Origin: Ziziphus jujuba
Taxonomy: Eukaryota; Streptophyta; Magnoliopsida; Rosales; Rhamnaceae
Assembly (NCBI RefSeq): GCF_031755915.1
Contig: NC_083382.1
Coordinates: forward strand, 6,200,001 to 6,264,000
DNA length: 64,000 nt
Direction: 5' to 3'
In this document: positions 12,257 to 23,636 of the stretch, piece after piece
Position numbering within the stretch: position 1 is the first letter of the stretch
Layout: the number at the start of each line of letters is the position of its first letter
The notes under the pieces: model-generated
The model's input: only the letters and a program-made list of their open reading frames with translations
The model's database searches: none
What the model was told of the DNA's origin: nothing
Position numbers and translations under genes: made by a program

Positions 12257-13019
12257 GGTGGTGGAAGGAAAAAAGAAGAAAAGAAAAGGGTAGCTCACAC
12301 CCATGCCAAAGTTTGCTCATAACATTATAAAAAAAAAAAAAAAATTTGATAATCATATTTGGTAACTGTAACTAATGTGAAAGCCTTCATCTTCATCTTT
12401 ATCTTCATCGTCATGATGTAGGCACAAATCTTGTATGTCTTGCTCATATACCAAGCGAACACCACATCGATATGCATTGTCTGTGTATGTTTTATAATCG
12501 TAGCCATCGAAGTTTAAAAGTAAACTAAAGTCGACTGCAATTGTTTTGCCACTTTGTAGGGAAACATATATCACGAGGAAAATAAAATAAGCAATGTTGA
12601 TATCTTTTGCACCTTTGGAACAAGTTAGTATCCTCAACAAGTTGAAATTCCAAGTCTTGTATGTTGGTTTTCACTCTTACAGGAAATTCAGATACAGATG
12701 ATAAGACAGAGAAAGTGAAACCCATCCATTTATGGCTGCACCAGTTTGGATCTAGTTCTAACCAGGCAGGAGTTTCTTTTCCATGAAGAAGGATATGAAA
12801 ACTTTTGCTTGGATTTGGGGGATTCAGTAAACATTCAAGAAGAATGTTCAATCATGTTTTATAATACTAAGCATTAAATAAAAACACACACATTTAGTCA
12901 ATTACAGATATAAAGAGAGGTAGGTAGGTAAGTAAAGAGAGACCTGAAGGTATCTTTTGAGTGATGCAAATGCTGTCTTTTTGATGCCTTGCCTCCTTAC
13001 TAATTTACAGCACCCCACA

Positions 13020-13191
13020 TGTAACATCCCACATCAGTTGGAGAGGGGCACGAAGCGGTTTTTATAAGGCTGTGAATACCTCTCCTTTCAAGACACGTTT
13101 TGACAAAACCTTGAGGCCAGGGGGAAGAGAGGGAGTGAACCCTGGGCCAAAGAGGACAATATCTTGATGCGGGTGGTACTGGGCTGTTACA
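13020..13191. repeat. TRIM left terminal repeat
   Basis: 172 bp, TG...CA bounded. By eye it differs from the right copy at about 11 sites (about 94 percent identity), so the insertion is not very recent. Confidence 0.9.
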
Positions 13192-13256
13192 GTGGTATCA
13201 AAGCCGGACCCGGATCGGCGTACCAGCCAGGACACTGGGCCCTAAGGGGGAAGGAT

Positions 13257-13428
13257 TGTAACATCCCACATCGATTGGAGAGGGGCACAAAGCGGTCTTT
13301 ATAAGGCTGTGAATACCTCTCCCTTCAAGATGCATTTTGACAAAATCTTGAGGCCAGGGGGGAGAGAGGGAGTGAACCCTGGGCCAAAGAAGACAATATC
13401 TTGATGCGGGTGGTACTGGGCTGTTACA
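13257..13428. repeat. TRIM right terminal repeat
   Basis: 172 bp direct copy of the left terminal repeat, immediately preceded by the purine-rich tract and followed by the CCACA target duplication. Confidence 0.9.
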
Positions 13429-14510
13429 CCACACAACTTGCAGAATACCGCAAGTTGCATTGGCCGTTTAATGGATCAAGAAAGGTGTTAAATGAAGTAC
13501 ACCAATCAACCTTTACCAATTCTAAGCTAGGTCGAAGCTCTGGTCCCACTGATTTTAGACTTTCACATTCACTCAAATAAGAATCCCAAGCTTGGATAAT
13601 TGATTCAAACAGGCAGGTAGGTAAGAAAAGTAGTTTTTGTTGAGGTATCTCTTCTGAAGAAGCTAAGCAACCAAAATCTTCAGGAATTGCTCAATCCTTA
13701 GGACAACGCAAACTTAGATCCAATGTTTTCCAAGAATAATGACAACCTGAGACAAGACCTTGGCCAACAATGATATTGAGTGTATATTCCCATTGTCCTG
13801 GTCTCAATTCTGAATTTCTTAAAGAAGTCCCGCTCAAATAAAGCTCCTCCAAACTATTTAAATGCCCCAAATCCTTATGAAGCTCATAACAATCAAAAAG
13901 TTGGAGAACTTTGAGAGATTTCAAACCATTTTTGCCTGTTAGAAAAAATTTTGGGCTATAGCAGCGATTCAAGTTCAGTAAAGTAAGCCTTGTAAGAAGT
14001 GTGATGGATGGGTGAACCTCCACTAGTCTTGAACATCCTTTAAGAATCAATTTCTCTAGAAGTGGAACCACCCCAAAGTCTTCAAACTTTATAAAATTTT
14101 CCGAATTACTTAGGTCAATGGCTTTCAAATTGGATAAAGGCTGTTATATCAAAAAAGAGAAAATTTAGTTATTTCATTAAACAAGATATATATGTTGTCA
14201 ATTTCCAAAGAGATTGATTAACATAAAATAAGAGGTTCTTTCACCAAAAAAGGAATTAGAAGTTTCTAATGGTACCTTGATAGAGTTGTTTCATAGTTGT
14301 TGGATATTGCTATAATCCAAGATGAGTTCAACAAATCCATCTGGTTGGAAACTTGATCGTAAACTTGTGAAAGGAAATCCTTCCCAATTAAGTATCCCTA
14401 ACTCATTAGAAAGATATGCAATTGGTGTGAAATAATGATTACCCATGAGTGAACTAAGACTGAGCAATCTCAGTTTCTTCATAAAGTAAGTGAGTGAAAA
14501 ACATAGCATG

Positions 14511-15646
14511 AAGTTTATAAATGTAATTGCTCTAATTATGTATATATTTATATTTGTATAAAACTTTGTATTCTGTTAATTATCTCTTCCATATTATAAT
14601 GAAAGACCCGCATATATAGTCGTAACATGACAAGCCACTTCACCATATAATTTAACTTTTAATTAAGTTTTAATTATATATTAAAGTAACGTCTAATAAC
14701 ACTTATCACCTCACTGTGTATCTCATTATACATATATATACATATATATATATACACCCCGAAAAGAAAAAAAAGAAAAAGGAAAAAAGAAAAAAAAGCC
14801 AACCGATATGTTTTATATATGTATACAAAATACCAGAACTTCATTTACAACAAAATTAAGGTAGAAATCAATTATTCAAACAATGTGTTCCAAGTTTAAT
14901 TGGAATCCACTATACATGTATAATGAAAATGATAGAAAATTGGAATTCTTACAAAGAAAACCATAAATATAAAAATACTTAAAATTTCTTCTTATTTTTT
15001 GTATGTTAATAGATATTTGTAACTTTTTGCATAATATTATTAAAAGCTACGGTGAGCTGGCAATTTGGAGTTTATGGAGTCCCTAATCATTTGATCTTCA
15101 CTTCCATTCTGTTGTGGTATAGTTGAATATTGTAAAAGATGCGACACACCGTTTTACTAAATGGAAAGCTTTTAATAATCAATACGACACTTGGATATAA
15201 GCTGCGGTGAGCTGGCAATTTGAATTTTTTATTGTTATAGAGCTACTACATATGAGAATGAGAGAACATGTATAATCAATCTGAATGACATAATCAGTAC
15301 AAATTAGAATAAAAGTAATTTTATCCGAGTCAAATGCAGAAAACACAAAATTTACTACTAACTTCAATCAAATTCAACTGATCTCTAATTTATTGTAAAT
15401 TCTTACAGAATCAAAACAAGTTTGTTAATTTATTCATCAACAGTGAAAACAGAGCAACCAAATTGCATTATACAAGGAAATAGATACATTTTGTGGGCAT
15501 TAATCTCCCGTAATGGAATTCTCTAACGACCAAAATTCACACATAAAAGATCTTCTGTGCCTAATTAATAAAAGTTGAGCATTGAAATCACATAATAAAT
15601 AAATTAATAAATAAGTTAAGCATTGAAAATTTGAACATTAAGGAGC
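14511..15646. other. TNL-D intron-1 remnant and TNL-E 3' flank
   Basis: The stretch 14,484 to about 14,720 resembles intron 1 of TNL-A and TNL-E. No TIR exon follows. A 22-bp-class direct repeat (GGTGAGCTGGCAATTTG) occurs at about 15,051 and 15,205. The stretch 15,310-15,380 resembles 2815-2890. The 3' untranslated region of TNL-E would lie just below 15,647. Confidence 0.45.
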
Positions 15647-18600
15647 TTAATTAGCAAAATCAAAGCAAAGCAACAAAACAATAAAAAACAACAAAAAACC
15701 AAACCAGGCTCTCAGAGCAGGTTGAATTACCACCTGACTGGTCACCTGCTTCCCCAACGTGGTATCCTGCATTGCCTTGGAACTTTGCTGGGGTGGCACA
15801 TTAACAAAGGAATACCTGTCCCATTTATCATCCCAATCATCATCAAATTCACTGCAGTTGGACGCAAATGGATCCAAATCTTCTATATCTTCCTCATACA
15901 CCAAACGCATGCCGCAATCTTTAATGAACATGTTTGTGCCGTCTTTTTTACCAATTGGATATCTAAGGAGCTCGAAGGAAAAGGAAAACTGAATCTGACT
16001 ACACTTATTACTCAGCCACTCTTCACGGAAGTAGATATTACGGGGCAAATACAATATCCAAAGGTGATTCACATAGAATTTGTCAGTTATATACCAATCT
16101 ACACTTCCATATCCCCAATCTTGTCCATTGACTTTTACATGACAATGCAAATATGATAATTTAGTGGGAAGAAACTGCACACACAAAGCGAAACCCATCC
16201 ACTTACTGTTGCACCAGTTTGGATCTAGTTGGAAACTTATCCACGTCCTGAAACTTCGATGAGTGAACCAGGCTGGAATTTCTTTTCCAGGAAGAAAAAT
16301 ATCAAATCTTCTAACTGGATAATGAGATTTCTGTAAGCATTTAAGAAGCATAACATGTTCATTAACGTGATCGAATACAAACACATCCAAACAATTAAAC
16401 AGAGAGAGAAATGTAGAGAGACCTGGAGGTATCTTATTAAGGATGCAATTGCTGTCCTTTTGCTGCCTTGCCTTCTCACCAAATCAAAGCAGCCCAAACA
16501 ACTAGCACTACACTGCAAGTTGCATTCCTTCAACGGATCGAGAAATGTGTCCAATGAAATACAGTGATCAGCCCATACCATTATTATGCTAGTTGGAAGC
16601 TCTGGCCCCAATGATTTTAGGTTTTTACAATGGTCCACATAAAGAAACTTGAGCTTGGATAGTTTATTGATACTGGCTTGTAGGGAAGCAAAATGGTTAT
16701 TACTGAGTTTTAAACGTTCTAAAGAAACTAAGCAGCCAAAATCTTTAGGAAATGCTCTTTTTTTCCCAAGCATGCAGCCGCTTAGATCCAAATCTTCCAA
16801 AGAATTAAAACCACCTAATAAGAGACCTTTGCCACCAATGGTATTAATCAGATTTTTACATTTTCGTGATCCAAAAGGTAATTTACCACAAGATAGTGTT
16901 TTGAGATTTTTCAGAAGTACAATGAAAGATGGTAGGTGTTTTACAGCAGTGCCACTCACATTAAGCTCCTCCAAACTACTTAAATGTCCGAGGTCCTCTG
17001 GTAAGTTACAAATCATTGAACAGTATTTAAGATCAAGAACTTTGAGGGATTTCAAACGATCCAAGCTTGGTGGAAGATTCTCTAGACTTGTGCAGCAATT
17101 TAGGTCTAGTATAGTAAGCCTTTCAAGAAATGTGATGGATGGATGAATCTCCACAAGATTGTCACAACCTGTAAGAATAAACTTTTCTAGATTCGGAAAC
17201 ATCCTAAAGTCTTCAAACTTGCTAAAATTTTCTGAATGACTTAGGTCAATGAGTTTCAAATTGTAGAATGGCTGTTAAATTTCAAATGAGAAAATTTTTA
17301 TTTCGTCAGTCAAATGCTTATATATGTATATATACTTTCCAAGGAGATTAGTATAAACTATGTAACAGGATCCAATCGTACCTTGATGGGGTTCTTCCAA
17401 AGTTGGTTGATATTGCTACCATGCAAATCCAACTCAACAAGTTCATATGGTTGGAAACTCGATGGTAAATATTCGGAAGCAAAATTATGCCAGACAAGGA
17501 ACCGTAACTCATTCGCAATGTATTTGACATTTGGGGATTGGTCATCAACTGTCAGGTACCAGGCAAAATCAATAATGAAAAATCTTAGTTTCTTCATATT
17601 TGACAAGGCTTCCCAGCTCAATATTTTCCTATCAAGAGAATGGCATACTATGGCTTCAATTTCTTCTGTCGCCTGTTCGATAAAAAAAATAATTATAATA
17701 AAAAGTGAAACATAATATAATAGTTTATATGTATAGCTGTATATAAGTAATCTATAAACACTTTGGTTCTATATAAATGTTAAATTTTGCTACAGCCTTG
17801 TATTTTAGAGATGAACTCAAAGACATCCAGTACCTAGACTGTCAAAAATCATTATTTTACATTAGCACTTACCGTGTAATTCTCTAAAACATGATATAAA
17901 TTGTCATTATCCCACAACCTACTTTGTCTGCCTGGTTCCTTGTGGGATTTTTCTCTAACAATTTCCTTGCCCATCTCTTGCAGTAGGTCATGCATCCAAA
18001 GCTTGTTATCATGGGAAACATGCAATAGAGATTTATCAACAAGAACTCTTATCCCGATTTCTGGATAGAAACCACAGCCATCCATAATTCGTAAAATATA
18101 ATCTTTGTCAAACCCATTGAAGAAGCATGCAATGTCTAGAAAAATACTTTTCTCTGGTTTCTCGAGGCCATCAAAACTGATTTGAAGTACATTGACAAGC
18201 TCCATGTTTGGATACTCATATAGTCTGTCTAAAGCACTTCTCCACTCCTTATACTTTTGCCACATAAAAAGGAACCTAATACTTCGAGAGCTAATGGAAG
18301 ACCGCTGGCATACGTTATCACTTGTTTTGACATCTCTTCATAATCCTTTGAAGGATGAACAGTTTTGAAGGCTTTCCGAGAAAAAAGTTGAAGAGCGTCA
18401 TTATTACTTAGCTCCTCAACTCTATATATTATAGATTTTCTAAATGCACTAGTAAGCAAACTTTCATCTCTAGTTGTTACAATTATTCTACTTCCAAAAC
18501 CAAACCAGTCTCCATTTGCTAATACTTTAAGCTGATCCAATTTGTCCACATCATCAAGAACAATGAGAACTTTTTTATGACATAGTCTATCACTTATCAT

Positions 18601-20133
18601 GTCCATTCCTTCATGAACATCCCTTATCTTTTTAGGTAAACCATTTATAATATCTGAAAGAAGACAATTTTGCAAATACACAAGACCATTTTTCTTCTTT
18701 TCACAAACTTCTCTAACATTTGAGAGGAAACTGTTACCTTCAAATTGAGAAGATGAAGACATCCATTCATAATATGCTTTGGCAAGAGTTGTCTTGCCTA
18801 TGCCACCCATTCCACAAATTCCAATAAAGCAAACACCATTCACTGATGAAGTGCGAACACAATAGTTCAGTTTCTCTAATCGTGAATCTATTCCAAAGAG
18901 GTCCGCTGAAATGTTTAATGGCGCAACGTCAAGCTTGGTTGAAACCTCTACGATGAAGTCCTGTATAAATTTTGCTTCATTCCTTCGAAGTTTAAATATA
19001 AAACTACAGTGAGTGGAAACATGACATGAATTTTTTGTATGTATAAATGTAATTGATCTATTTAAATATATTAATTTAGGATTTGTTATAGTCGACACTC
19101 CATGGAAAGCAACAAATACATATATTAAGCGCCAATTGTCCTTTTATTTGTTTCTCTTCCATCTTATGCACCCTCTCCAATCCTCTGCTTCACTTTCTCT
19201 CTTTATATAGTAAGTCTCTCCTTAGGATGTCCTAAAGTACAGTCAAGTTATTGATTTTTATACATGAATTAAATTGAAACTAGCGCTCAGATTTGTTTTC
19301 CCTGTATGCAAACTACATAATAAAACTATTTTCCCATTTATAATCAAAACCATGATAACATGGATACCTTAAAATGGTCTCCTTGTTGTATGATTTAAAG
19401 CTGAAAACTAGATGCTAAAGTAGAGACTTTTAACACTTGTCACATTAGCGTATGTGATTTTCGTTACAAGGTGGGAGATTGTTACCAGACTAAAGTTCTA
19501 TGTGCGTATATACATAAATCTACAGTTGTGATATGGTAATGATTGCGTAAAGACCTTACAGTAAAGACATGCTATATATGTGGCTATCCATAAAAAAATA
19601 AAAAAGTGAGAGAGGAAAAGGATAGGTATTGTTTACCTATTATGTACATGCCATCCAGCTAGATCAGCAACTTCCTTTAATGCTTCCCTCCAACTTTTCA
19701 CCTTTTCTAAGTCATCACTTAAAACTTGTTCATGTCTTTGGAATGCTTTCCCAATACTTCCAGACTGCTTCCGTACATGAGATGGATCCACATGATAGAA
19801 AATTGGTAGAACAATCTGTCCATCGTTCTTCATGCATTGAAGAATCTTGACAAGTTCATCTAAACACCACGATGAAGACGCATAGTTTCTCGATAGAACA
19901 ATGATTGAACATCTTGAATGTTTGATGGCTTTAAACAATCCTGGAGAAATGGATTTGCCTCTCTCAAGTTTATCGTCATCCAAAAAGGTGAAAATTCCTT
20001 TCTGACAAAGAGCTGCATAGAGATGACTCGTAAAACTGCTACGGGTTTCTTCACCTCTAAAGCTCAAAAACACATCATAATTGGTTTTACGTTTAGTGGA
20101 AGAGAAAACAGTAGAGTTAGAAGAAGAAGCCAT
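15647..20133 (-). CDS. TNL-E: TIR-NBS-LRR-C-JID receptor, five exons, one frameshift
   Basis: Nearest to an intact resistance gene here. Exons on the minus strand: 20,133-19,637 (TIR), 18,982-17,873 (NB-ARC), 17,672-17,382, 17,271-16,423 (LRR), 16,330-15,647 (C-JID); every junction has GT-AG ends and joins in phase. TIR motifs: YDVFLSFRGEETR, LERGKSISP, WCLDELVKI (conserved catalytic-type Glu). NB-ARC: P-loop GMGGIGKTT, kinase-2 KVLIVLDDVD, RNBS-B GSRIIVTTRD, GLPLAL, MHD in WMHDLLQEMG. The LRR exon has about nine repeats. C-JID: LPGKEIPAWFTHRSF, LDPNWCNSKWMGFALC, CGMRLVYEED. The last about 25 residues contain a hydrophobic stretch (FGFLLFFIVLLLCF), a possible membrane anchor. The exon total is 3431 nt, one short of a codon multiple: a base is missing at about 18,246-18,256 after FLCGKS, giving a stop at 18,229. 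The product as read is TIR-NB, about 415 residues; otherwise about 1143. A sequencing error is possible. Confidence 0.9.
18246..18256 (-). other. Single-base frameshift site in TNL-E NB-ARC exon
   Basis: After GSFLCGKS the frame slips. TNL-A at the same place keeps one more base and reads on into ESALDRL, and TNL-E recovers the same RSALDRL sequence in the next frame. A lost A in a short A run explains it. Confidence 0.85.
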
Positions 20134-20222
20134 TATAGTCTGTGTGAGAGGACGCCAAGGATATAGCTCAAGGGCCTAATTATCAGAGCGATATATTTGC
20201 ATAGTAACTGAACTAGGAATGC

Positions 20223-20231
20223 AAATATATA
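20223..20231 (-). promoter_or_regulatory. Possible TATA box of TNL-E
   Basis: TATATATTT on the minus strand, about 90 bases upstream of the TIR exon ATG (20,133), a spacing that would give a short 5' leader. AT-rich plant DNA makes chance matches common. Confidence 0.3.
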
Positions 20232-20350
20232 GAGCACTTAAAAGCTTTGATTATCAGGTCGCTAGCTAGGATTTTATTTAAGCTTTACCCAATTTTGACT
20301 TTTTCCATTTGTTTCTTATTTAATGTCTTACATAAGCAAAGAAAGCGTGT

Positions 20351-20729
20351 TTAGTTAATTATTGCCCAAATACAATTCATAAACTCCAACGAATAATATA
20401 AACTCTGTTTCTCCAGATTCATTAATTTATGATAAATCCTTATCTGGGAAGCTGCCATGGAAAAAGAAAGAAAGCTTGTTAATTCATTGGTCAACAATGA
20501 GATAAAGCAACCAGATGGAATTAATTATTTAAAATCATCAATATTCTACTTAATTCTTGCCCAAATCCCATTCAAAAACTTTAATAAACAATATAAACTC
20601 TGTTTCTCCTGATTCATTAATTTATGACAAATCCTTATCTGGGAAGCTTCCATGGAAAATGAACGAAAGCTTGTTAATTCATTGGTCAACTATGAGATAA
20701 AGCAACCAGATGGAATTAATTATTTAACA
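20351..20729. repeat. Tandem about 190-bp duplication in TNL-E upstream region
   Basis: Units about 20,351-20,531 and 20,543-20,729 share long near-identical blocks, for example AAACTCTGTTTCTCC, CCTTATCTGGGAAGC and GATAAAGCAACCAGATGG. Related single copies are seen at 21,830-21,890, 33,460-33,560 and 61,190-61,280. The location, 200-600 bp upstream of a TNL start, suggests an inherited TNL promoter segment. Confidence 0.75.
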
Positions 20730-21590
20730 ACAACAATATTTAGAAATTGCAGAAATTGTACATACACAATTGGGTGCCTTAGTCGTCTTTGACCCAACTA
20801 GCTGCTTTTTAATTTCTTTTTTCACTTTCAATTCTTTTTATTATCATCAGTAAGACATCTATTGCATGTAGACATATATAAGAAATTTTCAGAATATATA
20901 AGAAATTTTCAGACTTCTTTTGATTAACATTTACCAGTATATCTAAGCAAAGTTGCAATGATTTATGATTAACATGTGTCTTAATATCTTTTTAATTATG
21001 CCCTTCTGTAGATATAAACTTTCATCTCTACTTTTAGTGGCAAATAGAGTTGCGAAAGCATGTTTAAATAGGATAAGTTTGTAGATTTCCTAAGGAAGAT
21101 AGGATCAAGACGATTGCTAGTTAATGTGCAAGAGTATTGAGTAACTTGTTTTGAAGCTGTGAAAATGTGAGTGACAATTACTTAACAACTGTATGTCAAG
21201 GCTGGAACTAGTTGATAAATGTTGAGGTGAATAATGCCAAAATCGAAAATTAGGAAAACCACATAATAGTTTCAGGTTGAATTTGAATTAGCATTCAGTT
21301 GTTTAATATGCAGACAAAGCATATATTCCTGCTGTTTCATAATACATATGTCCGTGAGAAGTATGTGGCATTGTCATATTACGTAGAAAACATATTGTTT
21401 AGTTCGCGTTTCTAAAATTAATTGCTTGAGACTTTTCGCGTTGGATGAAAAACTACTCCAGAATTTTCCAATAAGTGTCTCTTTTTTATTTTTTTTATTT
21501 TTATTTTTATTTTAGTTTTTGAAAGGATCTGTCAATATTTCTGAAACAGTAAGTTGAAAAACTTAACGAATAATTAGTTCCATTACTAGT
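20730..21590. other. Intergenic AT-rich DNA, nothing identified
   Basis: No coding frame or bounded element was found on either strand. A short tandem repeat of an AGAAATTTTCAGA block occurs at about 20,880-20,915. Confidence 0.4.
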
Positions 21591-21593
21591 AAG

Positions 21594-21671
21594 CTAACCT
21601 AAAACTTAAAAATACATCATAATTAGTTTGATTTCTAGAGGACGAAGTGATTGATGAACAAGAATTATCCA
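21594..21671 (-). pseudogene. TNL-F: first 26 codons of a TIR exon
   Basis: From the ATG at 21,671 the minus strand reads MDNSCSSITSSSRN then TNYDVFLSFR, the classic start of a TNL TIR domain, after which homology ends abruptly. Upstream (21,830-21,890) is the TNL upstream repeat. It is a truncated 5' relic. Confidence 0.75.
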
Positions 21672-21899
21672 TTCTTAAGTGGCAAAATGGCCAAGGATAT
21701 AACTCAAAGGGACTAATTATCATGAGAGAGATATTTAGTTTCCTAGGAAAAATGGAAGTGTGTGTTTTCCATAGTTTCATGATATCCATTAATTTATATA
21801 TTATAAATATTTGAAGCTTCAATTGATTAGGAAAAAATTAAAGCTTGTTAATTCATTGTCAGCAATGAGGTAAAGCAAGCAACCAAATCAAAATACACA

Positions 21900-22585
21900 A
21901 GTTCATTTGTCTGAAGAATTAGAGCATATAAACCTTAAATAATTTGTTACACAAGTTCACATAAAAAATGTTGAACCTCCAACTTTCCTTCTCATACAAT
22001 GACAGCATCGTCCAGGAAAAGGAAAGACGCTCTACTCCCCCTCCAATTCTCCATTTTCATGTTCGGTAAAAACTAAAATAATAATGATTATTAAAGTGGG
22101 CTTCAAAACAAAATGGGCTTGATATTGGGCTTGGACAATAAAAAGACCAGATTCTTTTTTTTTTTTTTTTTTTTTTTCCTCCCTTGCCTCATGCCGTTTT
22201 ATGAGGATAAATTTCTTCTTTGTGTATGGAAAGTTATCATATGGCATTTTCTAGAAGTGATTTAATTTTGACTAAAATGATTTATGTAATATCTATCTTT
22301 AATCTTATACATATTTAGTACTAGGGTGGGAAACAACATCAAAAGTAGCCAAATGAGAAATCCTAATAAAACTAGGTACTATTTTGGTTGGATATTGAAA
22401 CTTCAATGCATAATCACAAACAACTTGATATCTATGATATCAAATATTCCTAGCAGTCCTGTACCCTCTAACTTTGATAGATTAGTGTTGTTTGCTAATT
22501 AATTTATTACCAAAATCTGCATATAATAAAAACAAATTTAATGTTCATTATCGGAGCTAAGATGAAAAGATGAAGTTATTTTGTA
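21900..22585. other. Intergenic DNA with poly-T tract
   Basis: No gene seen. A pure T run lies at about 22,156-22,178. Confidence 0.4.
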
Positions 22586-22589
22586 AACC

Positions 22590-22790
22590 TCTAATATTCC
22601 TCATTCTGCAAAAGTAATCCACATCCTCATCAGGAAATTCAATACAGTTGCAGTTTCCTTCAGCATGGTTCTGCTTAAATCGTCTATGTCTTGCTCATAT
22701 ACCAAACACACCCCTCAAACTCCAATGGAAATGTTGGTTGTAGCTTCTTTGGACATAGCTTATAGATTTCAAACCAAAACTAACTATACA
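22590..22790 (-). pseudogene. TNL-G: C-JID exon 3' relic
   Basis: The minus strand carries a degraded version of the C-JID end: a CGVRLVYEQDI-like segment is recognisable around 22,690-22,730 (nucleotide block TCTTGCTCATATACCAAAC shared with TNL-D and TNL-H), followed by acidic codons. Frames are broken. No adjoining LRR remains. Confidence 0.55.
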
Positions 22791-23039
22791 AACAAGATAA
22801 CTATATTGAGTTTATAAAAACCACAAAAAGGTGAAGTAGGTAGTAAATGCATTTCTTTCCTCATCCTATTCCTCAGTTTGCAATCTGAAGCTTATAGCTC
22901 CATGTCAAATGGAACTAGTTCAACTGGAATGTCACCAGTGCTTTAGGCAAACCATGTTAGTTTCAAAAACCATGATAGTTTCAGCTGCTTGGTTAATTTA
23001 GATTATGGCAGGGCAAATGGTGCATTTACATGTAGTTAT

Positions 23040-23636
23040 CCAGTCTAGTTTACCATATTAAAAAGGTTTTTCACGTATGAATATTTTGGTTATATATTTA
23101 GATTCTCTCTGCTTTTGGCTTACCTGTTACCCCATTTTTGCCATATCTCCAATGATGAATGTTCATTATATTTCAATATAAGATGTTTTCCATTTTTTTT
23201 TTTATGATCTTAAATTATGAAGATTTAGAGTCTTTATTCATTTACAATCTAAAAGTATTAACTTGCAAAATCATTCTTAGAGACTTGTTAGAGAATTTTC
23301 GTGCTTGAATCTATATGACCCGGACACCAGAAACTGAAAAACATTAAGATATGACACATGCTTGTAAATACTGAAATTCATTCACATTTTGTCGGACATG
23401 AAGATTCTCTCCATTTTGTTCATTCACAAACGTAGACGTCTATCTTTCAAATAACACGGATGGGTTTAAGTGCTACTGTTTTCTGTAATGTTATGCTATG
23501 CTTCTAGATGATAGCGAGTACAAATATTGTTCCTTGGACATTCATAAAAGTCTACTAACTGGTTAGTCATCCATTCAATGAAGTTGGATTTTGAACTTGA
23601 TATTATCTTGTTTTTCACTTGATTCTATAATTATCA
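23040..23636. repeat. TNL 3'-flank repeat (copy 1)
   Basis: The stretch about 23,490-23,700 is similar to 25,165-25,370, including ATGCTATGCTTCTAGATGAT and GGACATTCATAAA; 23,070-23,220 resembles 6010-6130. These are duplicated 3' flanks of neighbouring TNL copies. Confidence 0.6.

Larger units (their letters stand above)
13015..13433. mobile_element. TRIM retroelement (terminal-repeat retrotransposon in miniature)
   Basis: Two 172-bp direct terminal repeats flank only 65 bp of internal DNA. Repeats begin TGTAACATCCCACATC and end GGGCTGTTACA (TG...CA). Just inside the left repeat is TGGTATCAAAGC, a primer-binding site complementary to initiator Met-tRNA, and just before the right repeat a purine tract, CTAAGGGGGAAGGA. 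The target duplication CCACA is seen at 13,015-13,019 and 13,429-13,433. It encodes nothing and depends on other retrotransposons. It sits inside the LRR exon of TNL-D, whose sequence resumes exactly after it. Confidence 0.93.
12353..14510 (-). pseudogene. TNL-D: LRR/C-JID remnant split by a TRIM element
   Basis: From 5' to 3' on the minus strand: part of exon 3 (about 14,482-14,277; FMKKLRLLSL, NELGILNWEGFPF, FQPDGFVELILDYSNIQQL, then TGA in place of the tryptophan codon of TNL-E); LRR exon 4 (14,140-12,944; KAIDLSNSENFIKFEDFG, LEKLILKGCSRLVEVHPSI, LKSLKVLQLFDC); and C-JID exon 5 (about 12,827-12,353; PAW, LDPNWCSHKWMGFTF, CGVRLVYEQDIQDL). A TRIM element sits inside exon 4. Exon 3 runs directly into sequence like intron 1 of TNL-A/E at about 14,483, so the NB-ARC exon and the exon 3 start have been deleted; no TIR exon is present. 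The acceptor before exon 5 reads CTG instead of CAG. About 11 codons after PAW are missing, and a frameshift lies near 12,560-12,600. It is non-functional. Confidence 0.85.

Noticed and set aside
13198..13434. 78-codon minus-strand frame
   Set aside because: It lies inside the TRIM element terminal repeat and is a chance frame in relatively GC-rich repeat DNA.
15722..16156. 144-codon plus-strand frame
   Set aside because: Antisense shadow of the TNL-E C-JID exon; the minus strand has the domain motifs.
16649..17146. 165-codon plus-strand frame
   Set aside because: Antisense shadow of the TNL-E LRR exon.
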